Positions 1 through 6,066 of a stretch of DNA of 8,738 nt are shown here, piece by piece. Position 1 is the stretch's first letter; each line of letters starts with the position of its first letter. A program made the position numbers and the translations under genes. This DNA is from Candidatus Cloacimonadota bacterium (GTDB lineage Bacteria > Cloacimonadota > Cloacimonadia > Cloacimonadales > TCS61). The notes below the pieces were generated by a model. It was not told the DNA's origin. It saw nothing but the letters and a program-made list of their open reading frames with translations, and did not search any database. The stretch is taken from contig JAGGWC010000131.1 of the NCBI GenBank assembly GCA_021157645.1, positions 1 through 8,738 of the forward strand, written 5' to 3'.

Positions 1-149
1 GAGATACTGTGGTTGTATTGGAAGCTATGAAGATGTTCAATAATCTGGAAGCTCCCTGCGATGGAATTATAAAAAGTATTGCACAAAAAGTAGGAGACTC
101 CGTTTCTAAAGGTGCTATTCTCTGTTATATAGAATCTGATAAGAAATAA
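1..149 (+). CDS. Biotin carboxyl carrier domain, C-terminal fragment
   Basis: This is the 3' end of a gene that starts before the window; the readable frame runs from base 3 to a TAA at 147-149. The visible 48 residues contain the biotinylation motif EAMKM (codons 21-35), whose lysine (AAG at 30-32) would carry biotin. It is followed by a glycine-containing turn and the closing strands of a biotinyl/lipoyl barrel (V-G-D-x-V, then G-A-I-L-C-Y-I). By family knowledge such domains shuttle CO2 between a biotin carboxylase and a carboxyltransferase, or serve membrane decarboxylases such as oxaloacetate or methylmalonyl-CoA decarboxylase. The parent enzyme cannot be told from this fragment. The protein ends almost immediately after the barrel, as is usual when this domain is C-terminal. 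No clear terminator lies in the 85 bases before the convergent gene at 235. Confidence 0.9.
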   Translation, partial: DTVVVLEAMKMFNNLEAPCDGIIKSIAQKVGDSVSKGAILCYIESDKK

Positions 150-234
150 CTATGGGATTACTGTTTTATTAAATATGACATGATTCTCGTTAGTAAGTTG
201 AACTTGCAAACGTAATTTTTGTAGATTAAAAAAA

Positions 235-1380
235 TTATTTTAAGTATTTCTTATCTACCCATCCAGACCATGATTCATCATTTGGTGTGATCGTAAATTT
301 TATCCAATTATTTTTTTCATAAACTACAAAAATAGTAACACCCTTCATTAATTTTCCGATTGGATCAACAGCATAGTAAGTTCCCGGGCCTATATGAATA
401 TTAATATTATTAGTATTACAAATCATAGTTATTTGTTCTTTTTTATCTTTAAATTCATCTTTTGGTTTCACAGAATATTGGATTGTTTCAGTGAGTGACT
501 CATCTTTGGCAATTGATTCTTCTTTTGTTATTTGAGGTACTGAAACACTTATATCAGATTTTGACACCACCCAGTAATCTGAAATGAAATGAACATCTTT
601 TTTCAGCTTATCTCCAATTTTTATGGCATTTGCTCTTGAACAAGAATCCACTAATCTAAGTCTGTAAAAAGTTTTTCCATTTTTTACAGTAGTAGTTATC
701 TTGGTTTTGTAACCCGCTTTTTCTAAAATCTTCTTTTTATCCTCAACAAAATTTCTCTCTGTACTTGCAAGTATTTGGATCTCAAAATCATCATTCGAAG
801 AAGGAGAAATAATCTTTGTTGTTTTAGGAGTTTGAGTTACTGTTGCTTCGATCTCATCTACATTTTTTCCATCTTTGATCTCATCTAACCAGAAAGAAGA
901 AATGTTTGGAGAACTTGTCACAATTTCATTTCCCAGCCTGTTCCCTTCCAACTTACTGTATAATCCGCTCAATCGCAGACGATAAAAAGTACTTTTACTT
1001 GTGGAAAGAGTATGGATATCACATTCATAACCTTCAAGTTTAAGTTCAGTTTTAATTTTTTCAACTTTAGTATAGTCATTACCTAAAAATAATTGTACTT
1101 CATATTTTCGATTTAATTTTATTTTATTTTTTTCTTTATCTATTCCCTCTTGATATTCTGGTTTAATCTGTTCTGTTCCTGAAACTTCAGTTAGATCTAT
1201 TGAATTTTTATCTTTAATTTCATCATCTATTGATTCTTCTTCAATAACAGGTTGTTGTGCAATCTGATAGTCTGAATTGATCTTTATATTATGGACAATT
1301 GTTCCTATTATAAACACGGATACAATGATTAGAGTTCCTACAGCAATTATTATAACAATAAATGATAGTACATTTTTCAT
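235..1380 (-). CDS. Membrane-anchored protein with two SPOR-like repeats and an SH3-like domain
   Basis: The 381-residue protein opens with one hydrophobic helix (about residues 5-30), then an acidic/lysine-rich linker to about 90. Two homologous units follow, about 92-168 and 198-274. Each begins with the alternating K/D-x-E-x-Q pattern of SPOR domains, and both contain the identical string TFYRLRL before a second helix. After a second charged linker, residues 316-381 look like a bacterial SH3 domain (NIHIGPGTYY, a variant of the common NVRSGPS-type start, ending SWSGWVDKKYL). SPOR domains bind denuded peptidoglycan and SH3b domains often bind wall peptides, so a periplasmic wall-binding or division-associated role is inferred; no catalytic domain is present. 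The start is supported by AGAGGA seven bases upstream on the minus strand (1388-1393). It is transcribed away from rsmE and convergent with the biotin carrier gene. Neither neighbour indicates a function. Confidence 0.82.
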   Translation of the reverse strand: MKNVLSFIVIIIAVGTLIIVSVFIIGTIVHNIKINSDYQIAQQPVIEEESIDDEIKDKNSIDLTEVSGTEQIKPEYQEGIDKEKNKIKLNRKYEVQLFLGNDYTKVEKIKTELKLEGYECDIHTLSTSKSTFYRLRLSGLYSKLEGNRLGNEIVTSSPNISSFWLDEIKDGKNVDEIEATVTQTPKTTKIISPSSNDDFEIQILASTERNFVEDKKKILEKAGYKTKITTTVKNGKTFYRLRLVDSCSRANAIKIGDKLKKDVHFISDYWVVSKSDISVSVPQITKEESIAKDESLTETIQYSVKPKDEFKDKKEQITMICNTNNINIHIGPGTYYAVDPIGKLMKGVTIFVVYEKNNWIKFTITPNDESWSGWVDKKYLK

Positions 1381-1468
1381 GTCTCAATCCTCTTTTTTTT
1401 AACTTAAAACTCAAAACTTATTGAATATTAACTAATTATATTTTTTCTATCTTATTTATAATTTTTCA

Positions 1469-1498
1469 TATATAGAAATAAATCATTTTTTTTGGCAA
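1469..1498 (-). promoter_or_regulatory. Candidate sigma70-type promoter for the SPOR/SH3 gene
   Basis: On the minus strand TTGCCA (1493-1498) and TATATA (1469-1474) are separated by 18 bases and lie about 90 bases upstream of the ATG at 1380. The region is extremely AT-rich, so TATA-like matches arise easily by chance. The -35 match and good spacing are the only real support. Confidence 0.35.
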
Positions 1499-1547
1499 CA
1501 AAAAAAAATAATAATTCAATTATTTATTATCACAGTTAAGACTTTAT

Positions 1548-1581
1548 TTGACATAAAATATACTATCTCGTTTTCTATAAT
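1548..1581 (+). promoter_or_regulatory. Candidate promoter for rsmE cluster
   Basis: A perfect TTGACA (1548-1553) and a perfect TATAAT (1576-1581) precede rsmE, but the spacer is 22 bases, too long for a standard sigma70 promoter. An alternative is TTAAGA (1536-1541) with TATACT (1559-1564) at 17 bases. Either would drive the rsmE-nucleotidyltransferase-ORF131 cluster; the exact start site is unresolved. Confidence 0.35.
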
Positions 1582-1612
1582 GGAAAATTAAATTATTTAA
1601 TTAGGAGAATTT

Positions 1613-2344
1613 ATGCCCTGTTTTTATGCACCGGAGATGAAAAAAAATGAAGATCTTATAATGATCTCAGGAACAGAGTATCATCATATTTGCCATGTCT
1701 TCCGTAGAAAAGAAGGAGATAAAATCATCCTGTCCAACGGTAAAGGATTGCTAGCAGAATGTACTATAAAAAGTGTTGATAAAAATCAATTATTTGTTGC
1801 TATAAACAAAATAACCGCAATGCAAAAATCTCAACCGCAAATTGCGATAGCTTTTCCTCTCTTAAAGAATAAACATGACAGTATGATCGTAGAAAAATTA
1901 ACGGAACTGGGTGTAAAAGATTTTTATCCAATCTTAACCGAAAGAACTGTACGAAAATCTTCTGCAAATACTAAAGAAAAGTTTAATAATGTAGCAATTG
2001 CTGCCATGAAACAGTGTGATAATGCATTTTTACCAGTAATCCACAAAGTGCAATCATTAACAGAATTGATTGAAGAAATGAAAGATTATATCCCTGTCGC
2101 AGCATTGGAAATTGGAAAGCATGAAGCATTAGATCAGATCGTTGCAAATTATAAAAAAAAGTCAATATGCATAATAATCGGACCTGAGGGTGGATTTGAT
2201 AAAAAGGAAATTGAATATTTACAAAAAAAAAATGTTGCAACTTTTACTTTAGGAAATCACATCCTACGGGCAGAAACCGCAGCAATTACAAGTGTCTCGC
2301 AATTAGTAGGAACATATTTGCAAAATGACCCTGAGTACTATTAA
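1613..2344 (+). CDS. rsmE: 16S rRNA m3U1498 methyltransferase RsmE
   Basis: This 243-residue protein has the usual length and layout of RsmE, which methylates N3 of U1498 in 16S rRNA using S-adenosylmethionine. Residues 1-70 form the PUA-like RNA-binding part, with the family-typical EYHHICHVFRRKEGD stretch at 22-36. The SPOUT (knotted) methyltransferase domain follows. It shows KLTELGV at 95-101, QC at 134-135, the SAM-binding loop IGPEGGF at 189-195 and LGNHILRAETA at 213-223, which forms the knot and the end of the cofactor site. The start is supported by AGGAG at 1603-1607, five bases before the ATG. The next gene begins six bases after the stop, so the two are almost certainly co-transcribed. 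I see no missing residues. Both RNA-modifying genes in this cluster act in translation, although the pairing may be merely operonic. Confidence 0.95.
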   Translation: MPCFYAPEMKKNEDLIMISGTEYHHICHVFRRKEGDKIILSNGKGLLAECTIKSVDKNQLFVAINKITAMQKSQPQIAIAFPLLKNKHDSMIVEKLTELGVKDFYPILTERTVRKSSANTKEKFNNVAIAAMKQCDNAFLPVIHKVQSLTELIEEMKDYIPVAALEIGKHEALDQIVANYKKKSICIIIGPEGGFDKKEIEYLQKKNVATFTLGNHILRAETAAITSVSQLVGTYLQNDPEYY

Positions 2345-2350
2345 AAAATA

Positions 2351-3715
2351 ATGAATAAAGTAATTGTAATTATAGCAAATGCAATCCGCCAAACAGAATT
2401 TGAGAATAATACATTCATTGCAGGTGGATTTGTACGTGATAAAATCATGGGGAAAAAGAGTAATGATCTTGATATTGTTGTTTCACTCCCAAATGGTGGG
2501 ATCAAGTTAGCTCAATTTTTATTTAAAAAAGGATTTTCTTCACGACCGGTAATATTTCATCGATTTGGTACAGCACAGGTAGTTATCACTGGGCATAAAA
2601 TCGAGTTTGTGATGACGCGAAAAGAATCATATCGTGATAAAAGTCGCAAACCGGATGTTATTCAAGGTACTATTACTGAAGATATTTACCGTCGTGATTT
2701 TACAATTAATTCACTTATCATGAATATAATGAATGGTCATATCCAAGATATTTCAGGTATGGGAATTGCTGATATCAAAGCTAAGATAATTCGTGCGACA
2801 TCAGAGCCAAATATCATTTTCGAAGAAGATCCGCTTAGAATGTTGCGTGCTATTCGTTTTGCTGTGCAATTAGATTTTATTATTGAAAAAAGTACAATGA
2901 ACGGAATAATTCGGAATGCTAAAATGATAGAAAATATTTCACGCGAGAGAATACGTGATGAACTAATTAAAATTCTTGTCTCTCCCGCTCCTGCTAGTGG
3001 AATTAAAATACTGGTGCAAACTGGAATTATGCAATATATAATTCCGGAAATTGTTTTACTAGATGGTGTACAGCAAAACAAATATCATGATAAAGATGTG
3101 CTTGGACACACACTCCAGGTTTTGCAAAACATTCATGATGACATCATATTACGCCTATCAGCTTTACTGCACGATATTTCCAAACCTCAAACAAAAACTA
3201 TTGATGCAAAAGGTATTCATTTTTATCGTCATGAAGTTGCAGGAGCGAAGCGTGCTAGAAAGATATTGACCAACCTTAAATTTTCAAAGGAAACAATTGA
3301 TAAAGTTGTTAAACTAATTAAGCATCATATGCGCTTAAAATCATTTGGCGATACGCTTAAAGATTTCTCTGATGTAGCAGTGCGTCGTTTAATCTTCCAA
3401 ATGGGTTCCGAACTTGAACCATTACTATCGCTTATTCATGCCGATAATATTTCCCATTCAAAAGTATACTGTATGCCGGAACAAATTCCTAATTTAAAAA
3501 AACGTTTAGTTTCTAATGTACAAAAAATAAATGAAAATAAGTTGCCAGTAACTGGAAGAGATATTATGTTACATTTTGAAATGAGTGAAGGAAAAAATAT
3601 TGGAAAAATCTTAAATAAAGCTCATGAAATTTGGTTAATGCATCCACTTTGGAATCAAACTGAAATATTAAAAGAGATAAAACTTGAGGAGGAATTATGG
3701 AAGAAAAAAAAGTGA
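2351..3715 (+). CDS. CCA-adding/poly(A) polymerase-type nucleotidyltransferase with HD domain
   Basis: A 454-residue class II nucleotidyltransferase. The head domain has GGFVRD (25-30) and the catalytic D-x-D at D39/D41 (NDLDIVV), then RRDFTIN at 114-120. EDPLR at 159-163 matches the EDxxR base-selection motif, and ISRERIRDEL at 196-205 follows. A C-terminal HD domain is intact: H253, H274-D275, H294, HH 325-326 and D365, so metal-dependent phosphohydrolase activity is possible. CCA-adding enzymes with an HD domain are known, but poly(A) polymerases and A-only or CC-only adding enzymes share these motifs; I favour tRNA 3'-end maturation without claiming the exact specificity. There is no Shine-Dalgarno sequence before the ATG, only an AT-rich six-base gap after rsmE, so translation may be coupled. 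The last codons are an A-rich run (KKKK) ending in TGA. They overlap the next gene by 19 bases and contain a possible frameshift heptamer, described in the findings. Confidence 0.9.
   Translation: MNKVIVIIANAIRQTEFENNTFIAGGFVRDKIMGKKSNDLDIVVSLPNGGIKLAQFLFKKGFSSRPVIFHRFGTAQVVITGHKIEFVMTRKESYRDKSRKPDVIQGTITEDIYRRDFTINSLIMNIMNGHIQDISGMGIADIKAKIIRATSEPNIIFEEDPLRMLRAIRFAVQLDFIIEKSTMNGIIRNAKMIENISRERIRDELIKILVSPAPASGIKILVQTGIMQYIIPEIVLLDGVQQNKYHDKDVLGHTLQVLQNIHDDIILRLSALLHDISKPQTKTIDAKGIHFYRHEVAGAKRARKILTNLKFSKETIDKVVKLIKHHMRLKSFGDTLKDFSDVAVRRLIFQMGSELEPLLSLIHADNISHSKVYCMPEQIPNLKKRLVSNVQKINENKLPVTGRDIMLHFEMSEGKNIGKILNKAHEIWLMHPLWNQTEILKEIKLEEELWKKKK
3686..3712 (+). promoter_or_regulatory. Shine-Dalgarno sequence plus A_AAA_AAG heptamer (possible -1 frameshift site)
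   Basis: GAGGAGG (3686-3692) is a strong ribosome-binding site four bases before the ATG at 3697. In the frame of the upstream nucleotidyltransferase, bases 3706-3712 read A AAA AAG followed directly by TGA. That is the heptamer used in dnaX-type -1 frameshifting, with an SD element 13 bases upstream. I see no strong downstream stimulatory hairpin. The SD is explained anyway by initiation of the downstream gene, so the recoding role is a hypothesis. Confidence 0.4.
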
Positions 3716-4092
3716 CCAAAATTGTTCGAGATGCAGTTGTCAAAGCTGTTCACGCTGGGGAAGATGTTGTAACAACCGTTGGAAATGTAACTAAGGAAAT
3801 AATTTCGACTATCAAAACTGAGGATTTGAACAATAAAGAAAAAGCTCAGAAACTGGCAAAAGAAGCTCTGGAAGGCGCTAAAGAAGGTTTCGAAAAAGCG
3901 AAACCGCCAACAGAAGAATTTGTAAAAAAAGCAGCCATTACTATTAGTGATACATTCAAAGAACATGCACCTAAAGTTTCTAGTTTTGTTAAAGAAGTTT
4001 TTTCCGGAATCGTTGATGGCACTAAAGAAGTAATCAGTGAACATAAAAAAGACATCAATAAACAGGAAGAAAAGTCTAAAAAAGAAGAATAG
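3697..4092 (+). CDS. Small charged helical protein, function unknown
   Basis: I do not recognise this 131-residue protein. It has no signal peptide, no transmembrane helix, no cysteine and no tryptophan, and a single arginine (R11); lysine and glutamate dominate. Residues 5-40, 44-68 and 72-118 look like amphipathic helices separated by a polar turn and by P70-P71, with a further proline at 92. The tail from 117 onward is almost purely K/E/Q and probably disordered. Runs such as LAKEALEGAKEGFEKAK resemble LEA-like or phasin-like amphipathic helices, but this is compositional likeness, not homology. The start is set by GAGGAGG at 3686-3692, with a short four-base spacer. It overlaps the nucleotidyltransferase by 19 bases in the -1 frame and is followed by a strong terminator, so it is the last gene of the rsmE cluster. 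Association with nucleic acid, membrane or the upstream enzyme are all open. Confidence 0.8.
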   Translation: MEEKKVTKIVRDAVVKAVHAGEDVVTTVGNVTKEIISTIKTEDLNNKEKAQKLAKEALEGAKEGFEKAKPPTEEFVKKAAITISDTFKEHAPKVSSFVKEVFSGIVDGTKEVISEHKKDINKQEEKSKKEE

Positions 4093-4120
4093 TTTATTGG
4101 GATATTAATGGTGTTATTAT

Positions 4121-4154
4121 AATAGGATGGAATTTTTTTTTCATCCTATTTTTT
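4121..4154 (+). terminator. Intrinsic terminator after ORF131
   Basis: AATAGGATG (4121-4129) pairs perfectly with CATCCTATT (4142-4150). The stem extends inward through a G-T wobble and two A-T pairs around a T-rich loop, giving 12 pairs. It is followed directly by TTTT, continuing the T run of the stem base. It lies 28 bases after the stop at 4092 and ends the rsmE cluster. Confidence 0.85.
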
Positions 4155-4176
4155 GCGTTAATGCTAAATGCAGGAT

Positions 4177-4207
4177 TTGACATTAATAGATAACTTAAAA
4201 ATATGGC
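4177..4207 (+). promoter_or_regulatory. Candidate promoter for the beta-barrel gene
   Basis: TTGACA (4177-4182) follows the terminator and lies 54 bases before the ATG at 4231. The best -10 candidates are weak: AATATG at a 17-base spacing or TATGGC at 19. A promoter is expected here because the preceding transcript ends at 4121-4154. Confidence 0.35.
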
Positions 4208-4230
4208 AAAAATATTGAGGGAGAAAAAAA

Positions 4231-4845
4231 ATGAAAAAAATTATAATACTCATTACATTCCTTACATTCGCTTTACTCTTAACAGCTGAAGAAAATTTAA
4301 GACATGGCCTCGGATTTACCGGTGGAATGATCTCAGGTAGCGGTTTTTCTTACCGTCAAATGAATGATACCTATGGTTTCCAATTTGCTCTTGGAGCTAT
4401 CACTCTCGGTGATGGCGATGACATTGAATTTGATGAAATTGGTTTTTGGGAGGAAGATACGCTTTCTACTTATAGCATAGAGGAAGAAGGAATTTTCTAT
4501 TATACGAATTTCGGTGCTTCCTATTATAAATTCCTGCATAAAGGAGAGAAATCACTATTCTATTTTCTGGTGGGAACTGCTGCTTATATAAATTTTGGTT
4601 CAATTGAAGAACAAACTTATGGATACAACCAAGATACTCAATTATGGGAAACTTTAGGAAAGCCGACGGAAGAAAAAGAGATGACGATAAGAACAAATAT
4701 AGGTATTGGAATTGGAATTGATTACAAACTGACAGAAAATATTCACATCAATCTGGACTGGCCTTTTGTTTATTCAAGAGGTGAAAATGATTTTGATTTA
4801 ATTATGTATATACCACAAGCTGGTATTCATTACTATTTTAAATAA
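4231..4845 (+). CDS. Exported small beta-barrel-like protein, function unknown
   Basis: The 204-residue product starts with a classic Sec signal peptide (MKK, then a hydrophobic core to about residue 18), with likely cleavage after LTA at residue 19. No lipobox cysteine is present. The mature part alternates hydrophobic and polar residues with many glycines and aromatics (for example GGMISGSGFSYR at 31-42, FGASYYKFL at 94-102, FYFLVGTAAYINFG at 110-123, GIGIGIDYKL at 158-167). It ends in HYYFK, close to the terminal aromatic expected of outer-membrane barrels. A small 8-stranded barrel is inferred. Residues 61-87 form a markedly acidic segment, probably a surface loop. GAGGGAG at 4217-4223 with a seven-base spacer supports the start. 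It precedes deoB by 32 bases with no terminator, so they may share a transcript, although no functional link is apparent. I cannot assign a family. Confidence 0.8.
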   Translation: MKKIIILITFLTFALLLTAEENLRHGLGFTGGMISGSGFSYRQMNDTYGFQFALGAITLGDGDDIEFDEIGFWEEDTLSTYSIEEEGIFYYTNFGASYYKFLHKGEKSLFYFLVGTAAYINFGSIEEQTYGYNQDTQLWETLGKPTEEKEMTIRTNIGIGIGIDYKLTENIHINLDWPFVYSRGENDFDLIMYIPQAGIHYYFK

Positions 4846-4877
4846 TTTAAAAAACATCTAAATAAGCAGGAGAAAAA

Positions 4878-6053
4878 ATGAGAGTAGTAATAATTGTAAT
4901 CGATAGTTTCGGAATTGGTGCTTTGCCCGATGCTGAAAATTATGGAGATTCTAATTCAAATACAGCCCTGCATATTTGTAAAACGGTGAAAGGTGAGAAA
5001 TGGCCTGTTTTGAAAAAGATGGGATTAGGAAACGCATCATTGATTCTTGGGAATAAGCTACCCGGCTGTAATGCAGTAAAGAGTCCTTTAGCGAGTTTCG
5101 GTGTGATGAAAGAAAAATCTCCGGGTAAAGATACAACTACCGGACATTGGGAACTTGCTGGGTTAGAACTTGACTCGGCTTTCACAACTTTCCCACCAAA
5201 ATTTCCCTCCTTTCCTAAAAAATTATTAGCGGATTTTACAAAAGAAACAGGGAAAGAAATTATTGGGAATAAAGCCGCGTCTGGAACTGTTATAATAGAA
5301 GAACTTGGTAAAGAACATATGGAAACTGGAAAATTGATTGTCTATACTTCGGGTGATTCGGTTTTTCAAGTTGCAGCACATGAGGATATTGTCCCATTGG
5401 AAAAACTTTATGATATTTGTGCAAAAGCAAGAAAACTTTGTGATCAATATCAAGTTGGACGAGTTATCGCCAGACCATTTATTGGTAAGCCAGGTAATTT
5501 TACACGTACAAAAGGCAGACATGATTATTCCATAAATTATAAAGGTGAAACCATCTTTGATTTTTTACACAAAGAAAATATAAATACCGTGGGAGTTGGA
5601 AAGATTGGAGATATTTTTCTGGAACGAGGGATTAATGATTCCTATAACGATAAAGGCAATAAAGCATGCATCAAGAGAACTGAAGAACTTTTAAGCAAAC
5701 CTGCAGAAGGTGATGAATTCATATTCGTAAATTATGTTGATACTGATATGCTTTATGGTCATCGAAGAGATCCACAAGGCTATTGTGATGAAGTTGAAAA
5801 GATCGATAAACATTTGGGTAAACTTATAGAAGTATTAAGAGAAGATGAACTCCTTATAATTACTGCAGATCATGGTTGCGATCCAACCTTTAAAGGAACT
5901 GATCATACAAGAGAATATGTACCGCTTCTCTGTTATCAAAAAAAATCCGAAGTTGTAAATTTGGGAATTCGAGATCAATTTTCTGATGTTGCTGCTTCAG
6001 TTGCAGATTTCTTTGGAATACCCGGATATCCTCGTGGAATTTCTTTTTTATAA
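4878..6053 (+). CDS. deoB: Phosphopentomutase DeoB
   Basis: A full-length (391-residue) cytosolic phosphopentomutase, interconverting ribose or deoxyribose 1- and 5-phosphates in nucleoside salvage. It belongs to the alkaline-phosphatase-like superfamily with two Mn2+ ions. By alignment from memory to the Bacillus cereus enzyme, the metal ligands and nucleophile are all present: D9 in VIDSFGIG, the phosphorylated threonine T86 in GKDTTTGHWE, D290 and H295 in VDTDMLYGHRRDPQG, D331-H332 in TADHG, and H343 in GTDHTREYVPLL. The cap-domain signature IARPFIGKPGNFTRTKGRHDY (198-218) is also intact. The start is supported by AGGAG at 4868-4872, five bases before the ATG. The PLP enzyme gene follows after 13 bases. 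No nucleoside phosphorylase or deoxyribose-phosphate aldolase is visible in the window. Confidence 0.97.
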   Translation: MRVVIIVIDSFGIGALPDAENYGDSNSNTALHICKTVKGEKWPVLKKMGLGNASLILGNKLPGCNAVKSPLASFGVMKEKSPGKDTTTGHWELAGLELDSAFTTFPPKFPSFPKKLLADFTKETGKEIIGNKAASGTVIIEELGKEHMETGKLIVYTSGDSVFQVAAHEDIVPLEKLYDICAKARKLCDQYQVGRVIARPFIGKPGNFTRTKGRHDYSINYKGETIFDFLHKENINTVGVGKIGDIFLERGINDSYNDKGNKACIKRTEELLSKPAEGDEFIFVNYVDTDMLYGHRRDPQGYCDEVEKIDKHLGKLIEVLREDELLIITADHGCDPTFKGTDHTREYVPLLCYQKKSEVVNLGIRDQFSDVAASVADFFGIPGYPRGISFL

Positions 6054-6066
6054 TACTATTAAATAA

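Noticed and set aside
150..234. Possible bidirectional terminator between the convergent biotin carrier and SPOR genes
   Set aside because: Only short or bulged pairings were found (for example AAGTT/AACTT with no proper loop); there is no convincing stem followed by a T run.
1516..1532. ATTATCA half-site in the divergent intergenic region, resembling part of a Fur box
   Set aside because: Only one arm matches and the surroundings are nearly pure A/T, so chance is the likelier explanation.
3735..3765. Possible hairpin downstream of the slippery heptamer as a frameshift stimulator
   Set aside because: The best pairing found is about five pairs including a wobble, too weak to count as support.
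3655..4058. Long open frames on the minus strand opposite the 131-residue gene
   Set aside because: They are low-complexity translations antisense to a gene with its own SD and terminator, and have no ribosome-binding site or family resemblance.
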